Source of the DNA: Pseudarthrobacter sp. BIM B-2242
GTDB taxonomy: Bacteria; Actinomycetota; Actinomycetes; Actinomycetales; Micrococcaceae
Length of the DNA stretch: 64,000 nucleotides
Direction of reading: 5' to 3'
Assembly (NCBI RefSeq): GCF_014764445.1
Contig: NZ_CP061721.1
Coordinates: 1,674,001-1,738,000, forward strand
Shown: piece by piece, positions 26,560 through 34,566 of the stretch
Layout of the letters: each line of letters begins with the position of its first letter
Position numbering within the stretch: position 1 is the first letter of the stretch
Program-made: the position numbers and the translations under genes
The notes under the pieces: generated by a model
Databases searched by the model: none
What the model was told of the DNA's origin: nothing
What the model saw: only the letters and a program-made list of their open reading frames with translations

Positions 26560-29500
26560 TTGCGCCCGGATTTTCCTGCCGGACCGGCCACCCGTTCCGC
26601 CATCTACTGGCTCGGCCTGCTCGCAGCACTGAAGGCCCTCTCCCTGGTCCTGATGGGGCAGGCGGTGGCTGCGATGCTCGCCGGCCTGGCCACCGGCAAC
26701 GGCTCGTGGCAGGACCAGCTGACCTGGGGGCTGGCCGGCGTTGTCCTGAGGTCCGCCACGGTGTGGGCGCAGGGCATCGCCGCGCGCCGCGCAGCCCTGG
26801 GCATCAAGGAGGAACTCCGGTCAGAGCTGCTGGCACGCGCCCTGCGGAACGGTGCCCGCAGCACCGGTCCTGCCGACGGCGGCCTGGCGGTCCTGGCCAC
26901 AAGGGGACTTGATGCGCTGGACAGCTATTACACGCAGTTCCTTCCGGCCCTCGTGAACTGTGCCACGATCCCGCTGCTGCTCGGGGCGCGTATCCTCTTC
27001 GCTGACTGGGTCAGCGCCGTGGTGGTTGTGCTGACGGTTCCGCTCGTCCCGCTGTTTATGGTGCTGATCGGCCGGTACACCGAGGACCACGTCCGCGAAG
27101 CCCAGGAAACACTCACCCGCCTGTCCGCCCACATGCTGGAGCTGGCCAAGGGACTGCCCGTCCTGGTGGGCCTGGGCCGTGCCACATCGCAGCGCAAGGC
27201 CCTTGAGGAGATTTCCGAGGAATACCGTTCCCGGACCATGGGGACGCTGCGCACCGCGTTCCTGTCCGCGCTCGCCCTGGAACTCATAGCCACCATCTCG
27301 GTGGCTGTGGTGGCCGTTTTCATCGGCGTCCGCCTGGTGCACGGTGACATGGCCCTCGAAGCAGGCCTGCTGGCCCTCATCCTGGCCCCGGACTGCTACC
27401 TTCCGCTCCGTGAGCTGGGCACCGCGCACCACGCCAGCGATGACGGCCGGGCTGCGCTCGCCGCCACGCGGGCGGTCACCGATGCGCCCGAACCGCAGCC
27501 GCTGCCTGCCGATGGTGTGGAACCGGCCGCGGATGCCGCGGCTGCCGTTGCAGCGCACGACGACGGCGGCAGCCTCTCCGCTCCCGCCCCGCCGGGAGTG
27601 GTGGTCACCGGCCTCACGGTCACGTATGCAGGACGGTCCGCTGCCGCCGTCGGGCCCCTGAGCTTTACCGCCCCGCTGGGTCAGATCACGGCGCTGGACG
27701 GGCCCAGCGGTGCGGGCAAGAGCACTGTCCTTGGTGTGTTGGCCGGAACCGTGGGCGACGGCGGCGGAACCGCTGTGGCCGGGCGTCTTGCCGGACTGGA
27801 CCGTGAGTCCGTTGCATGGGTTCCGCAGCACCCGGTCATGGTCGCGGAATCCGTCCTCGACGAGATCATCCTGTACGTGGGTGGCGGAACAGGCAACCGC
27901 CGGGCAGGAGCTGCTGCGGCCGGCGCGGACGAGCGGCTGGTTGAGGAAACCGCCCGGGAATGCCTGGCCGCGGCTGCTGCTGGCCACCTTGCCCGCCACC
28001 ATCCGGCTGAACTGAGCCCGGGGGAGCTGCGCCGCGTGGCGCTGGCGCGTGGGCTGGCGCGGCTGCGTGCGGGGGCCACCGTCCTGCTGCTTGACGAGCC
28101 GACCGCCCACCTGGACGGCGCGTCGGCGGCGCTGGTGCAGGACTCAATCCGTGCGCTCCGGGGACAGGTCACTGTCATCCTGGTGGCCCACGATCAACAG
28201 ACCCGCGAACTGGCTGACCATGTGGTGCCCGTCTCTGCCCGCGGCGTCACGGCACCGTCCGGCGTCACCGGAATGCCGGGCCCCGCCGGGCAGCACCCGG
28301 GCCATGACAGTGCAGCGGAGGATGGCTCCGGGAACCATCACAGCCCCGCGGCTGCCCCGCACGCACTCCAGCCGGTGGCCGGTACACGGGCTGTGCGTAC
28401 AAACCGGCTTCTGGCCGGGCTCCTGGCACCCGTCGCGGGCCGGTTCACCGCCGCAGCGGTCGTCGGGACCTTTGCCGCCATCTTCGCCGTGGCCCTGTCC
28501 GGGCTCTCCGGCTGGCTCATCATCAGGGCCAGCGAGCAGCCACCCATCCTGTACCTGCTCACGGCCATCGTCGGCGTGCGGTTCTTCGGCATCGGCCGGG
28601 CCGTCCTGCGCTACTGGGAACGGCTCCTGCTCCATGACGCAGTCTTTGGGGCCCTCACCCGGCTCCGGGGCCGGCTGTGGGAATCCCTGAGCCGGAAGGC
28701 GTTGTCGCTGCGGCGGCTCCTGCAGGGCGGCAACGTCCTCGGCACGGTGATTGACGACGTCGATACCGTCCGGGACCTGCTTCCGCGCGTTGTGCTGCCG
28801 CCCGTCACGGCGCTCGCCGTGGGCGGCTCTGCGCTCCTGGCCACAACGCTGGTGGCCCCGGCCGCACTGCCGGCCGTTGCCATCGCGGCCGGACTGAGCC
28901 TGATAGGGGCGCCCCTGGCGGCGCTGTGGGGCGACCGCCGCTCGGCCACCGCTGAACAGCGGCTGCGGGCCGGCGTCCTTCGCCGCACCTCCGCCGCCCT
29001 GGACGCGAGGGCTGAACTGCACGCCAACGGCATCGCCGCGGCAGTGCTTGCCGCGCTCCGTGCGGAGGACCGTGCGGCCACCAAAGCCTCGCAGCGCTCT
29101 GCCTGGGCCGAAGGCCTCGGCCAGGCCATCACGGTGGCGGCCTGCGGAACGGCGGCCCTGGCCGCGGCCGTACTGACCGCGCCCCAGGTCATCGCCGGCA
29201 CCATGGAGCCCGCCACGGCTGCGGTCATCGTGCTCCTGCAGCTGGCCCTGGTGGAACCCTACGCCGCCATGACGACGGCGGTCCGCCAGTACCCCGCGCT
29301 GCGTGCAGTCATGCGGAGGGTGGCCGAGTCCGGCGTGCTGGATGCCGGCGCTGCGGATTCCAGAACCTCGGATTCCCGAACTTCGGGTTCGGGTACAGGG
29401 GATTCGGGGACAGCTGCCTCCGGCGCAGCGGACGCCGCGGAAGTCGACGGTATCCATGCGGTTCCGTCCCGCCCGGGTGCGGTTCCCGGCGTGGAGCTGA

Positions 29501-30324
29501 CACAGCTCAGTGCGGCGTGGCCGGGCGGTGCGCCGGTGTTCGCCGGTGTGTCGGCCACGGCCGGGCCAGGCAGCTGGCTGGCAGTCACCGGACCGTCCGG
29601 CTCCGGCAAGTCCACCCTGCTCGCCGTATTGCTCGGCTTCCTTCCGGCCTCGACCGGCCGGGCCGCGGTGACCGGCACGGCAGCCTGGTGCCCGCAGGAG
29701 GCACACCTGTTCGATTCGACCCTTCGCGGCAACCTGCTGCTGGGCCTCCCGGCGGGCAGGAAGGACACTTCGTCCGGTGGCGCCACCGCCGGCGGAGGCT
29801 CCGGCACAGCGGGCACCGGCACGCGAGGCTCCGGCACAGCGGGCACCGGCACGCGAGGCTCCGGCACAGCGGGCACCGGCACGCGAGGCTCCGGCACAGC
29901 GGGCACCGGCACGCCGGGCTCCGGGACTCCCGGCAGCGGTGACGCCGAGCTGGCAGCTGCGTTGACCGCCGTCGGCCTCGATGCCCTGGTGTCGCGGCTG
30001 CCGGACGGGCTGGACACCCGGATCGGTCCGGGCGGCTCGTTCCTCAGCGGCGGCGAACGGCAGCGGCTTGCCGTGGCCCGGACCATCCTGACAGGCGCCG
30101 AGGTGATCCTGCTGGACGAGCCCACGGCCCACCTGGACGCGGAAGCAGGCCGGGACATGCTGGCTGACCTGCGCGCCGGCCTCAAGGACCGGACGGTGGT
30201 TATGGTCACCCACAACCCGGCCGACATCAACCCGGCCGACACGCTCCTGGACTTATCCGCAGCCTCACTGACCGGTGCCGCGGGCAAGGCGCGGCTTCTG
30301 CAACCGGAAGAGAGCGTGCGCTAG
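26560..30324 (+). CDS. cydDC: Fused CydD-CydC thiol/haem ABC exporter
   Basis: 1254 aa joining both half-transporters in one chain, as known in Streptomyces. CydDC exports reduced thiols or handles haem and is needed to assemble the bd oxidase. Half 1: membrane domain to about residue 300, then an ATPase with GPSGAGKSTVL, LSPGELRRVALARG and VLLLDEPTAHLD. Half 2: membrane domain from about 620, then GPSGSGKSTLL, Q-loop CPQEAHLF, signature LSGGERQRLAV and VILLDEPTAHLD. Between the Q-loop and signature of half 2 there is a Gly/Thr/Ser-rich insert made of tandem decapeptides (GSGTAGTGTR). TTG start 7 nt after the cydB stop. A second Ser/Thr/Gly-rich linker precedes the second ATPase domain. Confidence 0.93.
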   Translation: MRPDFPAGPATRSAIYWLGLLAALKALSLVLMGQAVAAMLAGLATGNGSWQDQLTWGLAGVVLRSATVWAQGIAARRAALGIKEELRSELLARALRNGARSTGPADGGLAVLATRGLDALDSYYTQFLPALVNCATIPLLLGARILFADWVSAVVVVLTVPLVPLFMVLIGRYTEDHVREAQETLTRLSAHMLELAKGLPVLVGLGRATSQRKALEEISEEYRSRTMGTLRTAFLSALALELIATISVAVVAVFIGVRLVHGDMALEAGLLALILAPDCYLPLRELGTAHHASDDGRAALAATRAVTDAPEPQPLPADGVEPAADAAAAVAAHDDGGSLSAPAPPGVVVTGLTVTYAGRSAAAVGPLSFTAPLGQITALDGPSGAGKSTVLGVLAGTVGDGGGTAVAGRLAGLDRESVAWVPQHPVMVAESVLDEIILYVGGGTGNRRAGAAAAGADERLVEETARECLAAAAAGHLARHHPAELSPGELRRVALARGLARLRAGATVLLLDEPTAHLDGASAALVQDSIRALRGQVTVILVAHDQQTRELADHVVPVSARGVTAPSGVTGMPGPAGQHPGHDSAAEDGSGNHHSPAAAPHALQPVAGTRAVRTNRLLAGLLAPVAGRFTAAAVVGTFAAIFAVALSGLSGWLIIRASEQPPILYLLTAIVGVRFFGIGRAVLRYWERLLLHDAVFGALTRLRGRLWESLSRKALSLRRLLQGGNVLGTVIDDVDTVRDLLPRVVLPPVTALAVGGSALLATTLVAPAALPAVAIAAGLSLIGAPLAALWGDRRSATAEQRLRAGVLRRTSAALDARAELHANGIAAAVLAALRAEDRAATKASQRSAWAEGLGQAITVAACGTAALAAAVLTAPQVIAGTMEPATAAVIVLLQLALVEPYAAMTTAVRQYPALRAVMRRVAESGVLDAGAADSRTSDSRTSGSGTGDSGTAASGAADAAEVDGIHAVPSRPGAVPGVELTQLSAAWPGGAPVFAGVSATAGPGSWLAVTGPSGSGKSTLLAVLLGFLPASTGRAAVTGTAAWCPQEAHLFDSTLRGNLLLGLPAGRKDTSSGGATAGGGSGTAGTGTRGSGTAGTGTRGSGTAGTGTRGSGTAGTGTPGSGTPGSGDAELAAALTAVGLDALVSRLPDGLDTRIGPGGSFLSGGERQRLAVARTILTGAEVILLDEPTAHLDAEAGRDMLADLRAGLKDRTVVMVTHNPADINPADTLLDLSAASLTGAAGKARLLQPEESVR
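29797..29916 (+). repeat. 30-bp tandem repeat (four copies) inside cydDC
   Basis: Four head-to-tail 30-bp units at 29797-29826, 29827-29856, 29857-29886 and 29887-29916. The first three are identical; the fourth differs at its last codon. Each unit encodes GSGTAGTGTR. It lies in frame in the helical subdomain of the second ATPase domain. Exact identity suggests recent expansion and possible copy-number variation between strains. Confidence 0.95.
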
Positions 30325-30386
30325 GCCGGTTCGAAGGCCGGGTGTCTTCGCCGGAGGCCTTCGCCGGATGTCACCGCCTCATGGCA

Positions 30387-30392
30387 TAGCCT
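30387..30392 (+). promoter_or_regulatory. Putative -10 box (TAGCCT) for a leaderless GNAT transcript
   Basis: TAGCCT, then GTTGCC (6 nt), then the ATG at 30399. No ribosome-binding site is present. Confidence 0.55.
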
Positions 30393-30398
30393 GTTGCC

Positions 30399-31391
30399 AT
30401 GAACCAGGAGCCAAGGGTGGACTTTCCGCAACTGCAGTGGCGGCCGGCGGCAGCGTCCGACGTCCCGGGGTGGGCGGCCCTGATCGCCCGGACCGCCGCC
30501 GTCGAGACCCCCGTCTGGTACGAGCGGGAAGCGGACCTGCAGCAGCACGTTGCCTCCCGGAAGAACCCCGTGGCCAGCCACACGGTCCTCGGCGTGGACG
30601 GCGACGGCGTCATCCGCGCTTATGCCAGGATCTCGAAAAACCCGGGCGGGGACAAAGCACACGGCTTTGGGTGCGTTGACCCGGCTTGGCAGCGCCGCGG
30701 CGTGGGAACGGCACTGCTTGGCTGGCTGGAGGAACGGACCCGGGAGCGGTTCGCCGACGACGCTGCCGGCAGCCCGGCGCAGGGACCGCCCCGCCTCAGG
30801 ATCGGGACCGAGCAGCAGCACGGTCACCAGGCCCGGCTGCTGGAAACAGGCGGCTATACGGTGGTCCGGTATTTCAATGAAATGCACAGGCCACTGGACC
30901 AGCCGCTGCCCGCTGCCGTCCTGGACCGCGGACTGGAGCTGGCCGCCATGGCGCCGGAGCTGCACGAACAGGTCCGGCTGGCACACAATGCGTCCTTCCT
31001 CGACCATTGGGGCAGCGAACCGCGCGACGAGGAATCCTGGTCCTTCACCGTAAGCAACCCGCAGGCGCGTCCGGACCTCAGCGCCGTCGTCTTGGACAGC
31101 GCTACCGGTGAGGTGGCCGGTTACCAGCTCGCAAGCCACGATCCGGACATCGCGGTCCAGCGCGGATACCGCGAAGGCTACACCGAGCTGCTCGGGGTAC
31201 GGCGGGAATACCGGGGACGCGGCATCGCCCAGGCGCTGCTGGCCGATGCCATGCGCCGTTTCACGGCTGCCGGAATGCACGTTGCATCACTGGATGTCGA
31301 TTCGGAGAATCCCACCGGAGCCCTGGCCCTGTACACCAAGATGGGCTACCGCGCGGTCAACCAAAGCATGGCCTGGGACAAGGCTCTGTAG
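30399..31391 (+). CDS. Tandem-GNAT acetyltransferase
   Basis: 330 aa with two GNAT folds. The first has an acetyl-CoA loop WQRRGVGTALLGWLEE; the second has RREYRGRGIAQALLADAMRR and the C-terminal DSENPTGALALYTKMGY. Tandem GNATs include mycothiol synthase, but the middle sequence NASFLDHWGSEPRDEESW fits a different actinobacterial GNAT group, so MshD is not assigned. The substrate is unknown. It stands alone after cydDC. Confidence 0.85.
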   Translation: MNQEPRVDFPQLQWRPAAASDVPGWAALIARTAAVETPVWYEREADLQQHVASRKNPVASHTVLGVDGDGVIRAYARISKNPGGDKAHGFGCVDPAWQRRGVGTALLGWLEERTRERFADDAAGSPAQGPPRLRIGTEQQHGHQARLLETGGYTVVRYFNEMHRPLDQPLPAAVLDRGLELAAMAPELHEQVRLAHNASFLDHWGSEPRDEESWSFTVSNPQARPDLSAVVLDSATGEVAGYQLASHDPDIAVQRGYREGYTELLGVRREYRGRGIAQALLADAMRRFTAAGMHVASLDVDSENPTGALALYTKMGYRAVNQSMAWDKAL

Positions 31392-31406
31392 TCAGCCGTC
31401 CACGAC

Positions 31407-31925
31407 TCAGCCGTCCACATCGTGGAGGTGATGGACCACGTCGTGCAGGAAGTACTGTGCCAGCGTCAGGACGGTGAACTCCGAGCCGTTGCTGCGCAGG
31501 CCCTTCCTGCCCCATTCCGACTCGCGGACGCCCGCGAACGACGCAGCGATCTGCTCGCCCTCGGCCGTCAGTTCGGCGCTGACCACCGCAGGATCGGCAT
31601 TGGCGTAGTCCTGCTCGACGGCGGTGAGGTCCTGGTCCCAGTCCGCGAACCGCGCGTCCTCGGATTCGAGCATCAGGTTCAGCCGCTGGTCGAACAGGGC
31701 AAAAACGTCGCGGACATGGCAGGCGTACTCCAGGGCCGACCACGTGTCCTCGTCCGGGCGTTCCGTCACCTCGGGCCGGCGGAGGAGGGCCCGCCAGCGT
31801 GGCAGCATGCTTTCCACGGTGCCCGGCACGGTGGACGGGGTGACCGTGGAAGCGTCGAAGGAGCACTCCGGGCACGGCCGCGAGAGCACCCAGGTCCAGT
31901 CCTTCTGATCAGGAATGATAGGCAT
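31407..31925 (-). CDS. DinB superfamily protein
   Basis: 172 aa. DinB-type four-helix metal-binding fold is suggested by WSALEYACHVRDVFALFDQR near residue 63 and the C-terminal LAQYFLHDVVHHLHDVDG; the histidines in these segments are the expected metal ligands. The N terminus also has CPECSFD. Members often act as thiol-dependent transferases, including mycothiol-dependent ones, but the reaction here is unknown. TAGACT lies 6 nt before the ATG. Confidence 0.85.
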   Translation of the reverse strand: MPIIPDQKDWTWVLSRPCPECSFDASTVTPSTVPGTVESMLPRWRALLRRPEVTERPDEDTWSALEYACHVRDVFALFDQRLNLMLESEDARFADWDQDLTAVEQDYANADPAVVSAELTAEGEQIAASFAGVRESEWGRKGLRSNGSEFTVLTLAQYFLHDVVHHLHDVDG

Positions 31926-31931
31926 GGCAGC

Positions 31932-31937
31932 AGTCTA
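31932..31937 (-). promoter_or_regulatory. Putative -10 box (TAGACT) for a leaderless DinB transcript
   Basis: On the minus strand TAGACT, then GCTGCC (6 nt), then the ATG. It is within 10 bp of the stop of the upstream topoisomerase A gene, so it lies in that gene's end region. Confidence 0.5.
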
Positions 31938-34442
31938 GGACGGATCCGTCCGCGCCATGCCAGGGCCCACCACGTCCACGGCCTGGGACAGGGGAATCCC
32001 CGACCCGTCACGCCTGCCGTGTTCCTGCGGCAGCGACCTGGCAACACCGGCCAGTGAAGATGCCTTGGCCGGTCCATGCCCCGCCCAGCCGAGCAGCAGT
32101 GTGTCTTCACCCTTGAGGAACCGGTGGGCGCGGACACCGGCTGTGGCGCGGCCCTTGGCAGGGTATTCGGCGAAGGCCGTCACCTTGGCTGCACCGGGCG
32201 CGGTCCCCGGCAGGGCGCCGTCGGTACCGGCGATGGTGACCACGACGGCGGCGTCATCGTCGGGCGCCACGGCACCGAAGAAGATCACATGGTCTCCCGT
32301 GCCGAGTTTGATGCCGGCCATGCCGCCTGCTGTCCTGCCCTGCGGGCGGACGTTGGCGGCGCTGAACCGGAGCAGCTGCGCTTCCCGCGTCAAAAACACG
32401 AGGTCGGTGTCCTCGGACCCGGCCGGGGCCACGCCTACCACCACGTCTTTGTCCTTGAGCGCAATCACTTCCCAGTCTTCACGGTTCAGGGGGTAGTCCG
32501 GCTGGACGCGTTTGACCACACCCTGGGCGGTGCCGATGGCCAGGACTTCATCCAGCGGCGCGAACGCCACCAGCGCTTCACCTTTGAGCAGGGTGATGAA
32601 GTCCTTCGCCGGGACACCGCCGGCAAGGTTGGGCAGGCCGGACATCGGCGGCAGGACCGGCATGTCCATGACCTGGAGCCGCAGCATCCGCCCCTGCGAA
32701 GTGACAGCGGCGATCTCACTGCGGGCGGAAGTTTTGACCACCGAGCGGAAGACGTCGTGCCGGGTACGGGGACCCGCTTCAGCGAGCGGTTCCTGGTTGG
32801 AGGTCCGCGCGATCTGCCCGGAGGCTGTCAGGATCGCCCAGCAGGGATCGTCTGCGATCTCCAGGGCCAGCGGGGCTGCTTTGCCGTTCCGGCCGGGGGC
32901 CGCGGCCAGGGCGGCGACGGTCGGGGAGACGGCCTCCGATTCAAGCAGGACGGTCCGGCGGGGTGTGCCGTACTTTTCGGCGATGTCGCCGAGTTCGGCG
33001 GACACGAGTTCGCGCAGCCGCTGCTCCGAGCCGAGGATGGCTTCGAGTTCGGCAATCTCGCGGCGCAGCTCGTCCTGTTCCTTCTCCAGCTCAATCCGTG
33101 AGTACTTGGTCAGCTGGCGGAGCCGCAGTTCCAGGATGTAGTTGGCCTGGATTTCGGTGAGGTCGTAGATGGACATCAGCCGTTCGCGTGCTGCCGGGAC
33201 CTCATCCGAGGAGCGGATGATCTGGATGACCTCGTCGATGTCCACGATGGCGATGAGGAGGCCCTCGACCAAATGGAGGCGGTCCTTCTTCTTCCCCAGC
33301 CGGTAGGACGTGCGGCGGCGCACCACGTCGATGCGGTGGCCGACGTAGACGGACAGCAGAGCCACGAGCCCGAGGGTCTGCGGCTGGCCGTCCACCAGCG
33401 TCACGTTATTGATGCCGAAGGAGTCTTCCATGGGGGAGTAGCGGTACAGCTGCTGGAGAACGGCGTTCGGGTTGAACCCGTTCTTCAGTTCGATGACCAG
33501 GCGCAGGCCGTGCTTGCGGTCCGTGAGGTCAACGATGTCGCTGATGCCGGTCAGTTTTTTGCTGTTGACCGCATCCTTGATCTTCTCGATCACCTTCTCC
33601 GGGCCCACCATGTACGGCAGTTCCGTGACCACCAGGCCGGTGCGCCGCGCGGAAAGCTGCTCGACCTCCACCTTGGCCCGGGTCTTGAAGGAACCCCGGC
33701 CTGTGGCGTAGGCGTCACGGATCCCGTCAAGGCCCACGATGCGGCCGCCCGTGGGCAGGTCCGGACCGGGAACAAACCGCATGAGGTCATCCAGCGTGGC
33801 GTCCGGGTGCGCGATCAGATGCCGCGCGGCGGAGATGACCTCCACCAGGTTGTGCGGGGCCATGTTGGTGGCCATGCCGACGGCGATGCCCGTGGCGCCG
33901 TTGACCAGCAGGTTGGGAAACGCTGCCGGCAGCACGTCCGGCTGGGTCAGCTGGTTGTCGTAGTTGGGGACAAAATCCACCACGTCTTCGTCGAGGTGGT
34001 CCGTCAGCGTCAAAGCCGCCGCGGCGAGGCGGGCTTCGGTGTACCGGGGAGCCGCCGGCCCGTCGTCGAGCGAGCCGAAGTTGCCGTGGCCGTCAATGAG
34101 CGGCAGCCGCAGCGAGAAATCCTGGGCCATGCGCACCATGGCGTCGTAGATGGCGGTATCGCCGTGGGGGTGGAGCTTACCCATCACCTCGCCCACCACG
34201 CGCGCACTCTTGACGTGGCCGCGGTCCGGGCGGAGGCCCATCTCGCTCATCATGTACAGGATCCGGCGCTGCACCGGCTTGAGTCCGTCCCTGGCGTCCG
34301 GCAAGGCCCGGGAGTAGATCACCGAATAGGCGTACTCCAGGAAGGAACCTTCCATCTCGGACGTGACATCGATGTCCACGATGTTTTCGACGAAGTCCTG
34401 GGTGGCTTCCCCCGCAGGGGCTGGGCTTTGGCGGCGGGCCAT
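31935..34442 (-). CDS. Type IIA DNA topoisomerase subunit A (GyrA/ParC-like)
   Basis: 835 aa. The breakage-reunion domain has [20 protein letters not shown], the quinolone-region sequence [20 protein letters not shown] (T96 and D100 at the usual resistance positions) and the active-site tyrosine in APRYTEARL (Y134). A coiled-coil tower ([20 protein letters not shown]) is followed by a C-terminal beta-pinwheel. The GyrA-box motif was not recognised in the pinwheel, which favours a topoisomerase IV role. It is the partner of subunit B at 20016-22124. Confidence 0.9.
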   Translation of the reverse strand: MARRQSPAPAGEATQDFVENIVDIDVTSEMEGSFLEYAYSVIYSRALPDARDGLKPVQRRILYMMSEMGLRPDRGHVKSARVVGEVMGKLHPHGDTAIYDAMVRMAQDFSLRLPLIDGHGNFGSLDDGPAAPRYTEARLAAAALTLTDHLDEDVVDFVPNYDNQLTQPDVLPAAFPNLLVNGATGIAVGMATNMAPHNLVEVISAARHLIAHPDATLDDLMRFVPGPDLPTGGRIVGLDGIRDAYATGRGSFKTRAKVEVEQLSARRTGLVVTELPYMVGPEKVIEKIKDAVNSKKLTGISDIVDLTDRKHGLRLVIELKNGFNPNAVLQQLYRYSPMEDSFGINNVTLVDGQPQTLGLVALLSVYVGHRIDVVRRRTSYRLGKKKDRLHLVEGLLIAIVDIDEVIQIIRSSDEVPAARERLMSIYDLTEIQANYILELRLRQLTKYSRIELEKEQDELRREIAELEAILGSEQRLRELVSAELGDIAEKYGTPRRTVLLESEAVSPTVAALAAAPGRNGKAAPLALEIADDPCWAILTASGQIARTSNQEPLAEAGPRTRHDVFRSVVKTSARSEIAAVTSQGRMLRLQVMDMPVLPPMSGLPNLAGGVPAKDFITLLKGEALVAFAPLDEVLAIGTAQGVVKRVQPDYPLNREDWEVIALKDKDVVVGVAPAGSEDTDLVFLTREAQLLRFSAANVRPQGRTAGGMAGIKLGTGDHVIFFGAVAPDDDAAVVVTIAGTDGALPGTAPGAAKVTAFAEYPAKGRATAGVRAHRFLKGEDTLLLGWAGHGPAKASSLAGVARSLPQEHGRRDGSGIPLSQAVDVVGPGMARTDPS

Positions 34443-34553
34443 GGGGCTGGTGGATCCTTCTGGGTAACTGGTGGTGCTCTGGATGAGCGCAGGTTTTTGG
34501 GCAGTTTCCTGCCCCGAGGCTAAACGGCTGGGCCTGCGCCGTCAGTTTGTGGT

Positions 34554-34566
34554 TAGGCTAAGCCTA
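34554..34566. promoter_or_regulatory. Palindrome TAGGCT-A-AGCCTA over the start of the Pat gene
   Basis: Perfect 6-bp half sites with one central base. The left half is also a TANNNT -10 box 6 nt before the ATG, so it overlaps the predicted transcription and translation start. The wider sequence GGTTAGGCTAA resembles part of an IdeR/DtxR iron box (about 14 of 19 positions by eye). Confidence 0.5.

Noticed and set aside
29797..29916. Tandem repeats in cydDC as a CRISPR array
   Set aside because: There are no spacers and the units are in frame within a clear ABC transporter.
30399..31391. Tandem GNAT gene as mycothiol synthase (mshD)
   Set aside because: Two GNAT domains fit, but the inter-domain motif is of a different GNAT group and the genomic context is not mycothiol-related.
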